Below, piece by piece: positions 49,394-50,885 of a stretch of 50,885 nucleotides of DNA. A program made the translations under genes and the position numbers. A model generated the notes under the pieces. The model was not told the DNA's origin. It did no database searches and was given only the letters and a program-made list of their open reading frames with translations. Position 1 is the first letter of the stretch. Each line of letters opens with the position of its first letter. Source of the stretch: an uncultured Oscillospiraceae bacterium (GTDB lineage Bacteria > Bacillota > Clostridia > Oscillospirales > Oscillospiraceae); assembly GCA_947629245.1 (NCBI GenBank), contig CANRDC010000009.1, forward strand, positions 1 to 50,885. The letters run 5' to 3'.

Positions 49394-50031
49394 TTGCCGT
49401 GCTCCTGTTCTCTGATGGCAGCAACGCGCTGGCACAGGGTGTCGATGCGCTCGCCCACGAATTTGGACCGGGCCTTGTTGGCGATGAGCCTGGCGCTGAT
49501 GGGGGCCACCTCCGCCAGGGGCGCCAGACCGTTTTCCAGCAGGGTCTTGCCCGTCTCCACGATATCCACGATCACGTCCGAGAGCCCCACGATGGGGGCC
49601 AGCTCGATGGAGCCGTTCAGGTGGATGATGTCGATGGGCCGGCTCTGGGCGGCGTAATAGTCCCGTGTGATGTTGGGGAATTTCGTCGCCACCCGCAGCG
49701 TGCGGGCGCCGTCGTCCCGGAACCCGGCAAAGCCCGCCACGCACATGCGGCACCGGCCAAGCCCCAGATCCAGCAGCTCATATACGTCTGGCGTATACTC
49801 CATCAGGATGTCCTTGCCAGCCACGCCGATGTCCGCCGAGCCGCGCTCCACATATATCGCCACGTCCGAGGGCTTGGCCCAGAAATATCGGACCGCGGCG
49901 GCCTCGTTTTCAAAGATCAGCTTCCGGTTGGGCTCCAGCAGCGCCGGACAGTCGTACCCGGCGGCCTGGAACAGCTCATATACCTTTTCTCCCAGACGCC
50001 CCTTCGGCAGGGCGATATTCAGCATTTCCAT
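49390..50031 (-). CDS. hisG: ATP phosphoribosyltransferase, short (HisZ-dependent) form
   Basis: Catalyses the first step of histidine synthesis, ATP plus PRPP. At about 213 residues it is the short HisG that needs the regulatory subunit HisZ, which is encoded just upstream. Motifs: LNIALPKGRLGEKVYELF, DVAIYVERGSADIGVAGKDIL, VATKFPNITRDYY, HLNGSIELAPIVGLSDVIVDIVETG and the PRPP region nearby. The C-terminal ACT-like domain of long HisG is absent. The start may be ATG 50031 or a GTG at 50037, which overlaps the hisZ stop (GTGA); AAGGAG is closer to the GTG. Confidence 0.95.
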   Translation of the reverse strand: MEMLNIALPKGRLGEKVYELFQAAGYDCPALLEPNRKLIFENEAAAVRYFWAKPSDVAIYVERGSADIGVAGKDILMEYTPDVYELLDLGLGRCRMCVAGFAGFRDDGARTLRVATKFPNITRDYYAAQSRPIDIIHLNGSIELAPIVGLSDVIVDIVETGKTLLENGLAPLAEVAPISARLIANKARSKFVGERIDTLCQRVAAIREQEHGK

Positions 50032-50033
50032 GG

Positions 50034-50885
50034 TCACGTCATCTCCTTGCCGTCCGGGCGGACGCACCGGCCATAGGTGACGGCGGTCTCCCCGGCCAGC
50101 TGGGCACGCACGGTCCTGCCCTGGGCGATCTCCGCCTGGACGGCGGCGATCACGGCGGCCGGGTCGTCGCCGGGACCGTATACCAGGAGCGTGTCCACGT
50201 CCCGGTCGGAGGGCTGGGTCAAAAACCGCTCCAGCTCATTCAGATACACCGCGAAACCGATCGCGCCGCCCCGCTTGCCCATCCGGTGGATGAGACTGTC
50301 GTAGCGCCCGCCGGTCAGCACCGGCGCCGCCACGCCGTCCACATAGCCCCGGAAGAGCAGGCCGTTATAATAGTCCGTGTCGTTGATGAGCGACAGATCG
50401 ACGGTCGCGTTATACGGTCCGAACAGCCCCAGCAGTCCGGTGAGCTGATCCAGCTCCACGGCGGCCTGCTTTGCGGTGGGAGGCAGGGGCAGGGAGAGCA
50501 GCTCCTCCACGGCCAGCCGGGCCGTGCCGGAAAGGCGGCAGAGCCGCTCCAGAAGCGCGGCGTCCGCCCCGTCCACGCCCGCCCCGGCGCAGACCGAGGC
50601 CAGACCGTGGGCATTTTTCGCCTCAAAGGCGGCCAGGATCGCCTCCGCAGCCCCGGCGGGCACTGCCAGAGAGTCCAGCACACCGGTCAGGATGCCCATG
50701 TGGGACAGCTCCAGTACATACCGGGGACTGACCGCCTCCAGGGACCGGGCCGCCAGCATCAGCACCTCTCCCATGGCGTACAGGTCCACCGTTCCCAGCA
50801 TCTCCAGACCGGCCTGCATGATCTCCTGAAAGCCGCCGCCCCCGCGGGGCACCCGGTATACGTTCTCCGTGTACCAGACCTTCCG
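50034..50885 (-). CDS. hisZ: ATP phosphoribosyltransferase regulatory subunit, 5' end outside window
   Basis: The frame is open to the end of the window; 283 codons remain of an expected 380-420. HisZ is a catalytically dead relative of histidyl-tRNA synthetase that forms an octamer with short HisG and carries histidine feedback. Visible: WYTENVYRVPRGGGGFQEIMQAGLEMLG, where HisRS motif 2 is degenerate, then VDLSLINDTDYYNGLLFRGYVDG and VLTGGRYDSLIHRMGKRGGAIGFAVYLNEL, which correspond to the HisA-type histidine-binding motifs. It overlaps the start of hisG and is probably first in the operon. Confidence 0.92.
   Translation of the reverse strand, partial: RKVWYTENVYRVPRGGGGFQEIMQAGLEMLGTVDLYAMGEVLMLAARSLEAVSPRYVLELSHMGILTGVLDSLAVPAGAAEAILAAFEAKNAHGLASVCAGAGVDGADAALLERLCRLSGTARLAVEELLSLPLPPTAKQAAVELDQLTGLLGLFGPYNATVDLSLINDTDYYNGLLFRGYVDGVAAPVLTGGRYDSLIHRMGKRGGAIGFAVYLNELERFLTQPSDRDVDTLLVYGPGDDPAAVIAAVQAEIAQGRTVRAQLAGETAVTYGRCVRPDGKEMT

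Noticed and set aside
1-50885. CRISPR array, rRNA operon, intact transposase or prophage
   Set aside because: No evenly spaced direct repeats, no rRNA sequence and no transposase, integrase or phage structural gene could be recognised on either strand.

Overview
The window is GC-rich, tightly packed DNA from a spore-forming Clostridia. SpoIIP, a SleB-type cortex hydrolase, a TSCPD/TIGR03905 protein, DegV proteins, a Trp T-box and strong AGGAGG-type ribosome binding sites all point there. An Oscillospiraceae-like bacterium is my best guess; this is inference from gene content and not a database match.

Layout. 1-15.5 kb is a mixed region: a 5'-cut MATE exporter, two XRE regulators with membrane domains, a GNAT enzyme, rsmG, a DinB-like protein, the SleB-like hydrolase, spoIIP, a CBS-pair protein, lysA with a class I amidotransferase-like hydrolase, a formate/nitrite-type channel, a queuosine-precursor transporter behind a preQ1-I riboswitch with a terminator, a 39-residue small protein, a lipid kinase and an intact DegV. 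15.5-19 kb is a scar: tRNA-Pro(UGG), two lower-GC small genes, frameshifted remains of a conjugative element (FtsK-like translocase and small ORFs), a DegV pseudogene with a large internal deletion, and a hairpin-rich repeat. 19-23.8 kb holds icd and an aconitase-type hydratase, divergent from citrate synthase, which together make 2-oxoglutarate.

23.9-50.9 kb is one nearly unbroken minus-strand block for amino acid biosynthesis. Read in the direction of transcription it is hisZ-G-D-C-B-H-A-F-IE-histidinol phosphatase, then trpE-G-D-C-F-B-A behind a tryptophan T-box, then argG, argC-J-B-D-F, carA and carB. Most neighbours overlap by 1-11 bases. The citrate synthase branch next to it would supply 2-oxoglutarate for glutamate and so for arginine. 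The arg segment has ArgR-like operators and a consensus promoter at argG, and an arginine-codon-rich 25-codon leader ORF just before argC. carB is fused in frame to a complete diaminopimelate epimerase domain whose first catalytic cysteine is replaced by alanine.

Dispersed structured repeats are a second theme. Two copies of a roughly 194-bp element made of seven consecutive hairpins with 13-bp terminal inverted repeats sit directly at gene ends (after an XRE gene, and inside the his operon at the hisA 3' end). A different palindromic 149-bp element follows the formate/nitrite channel gene.
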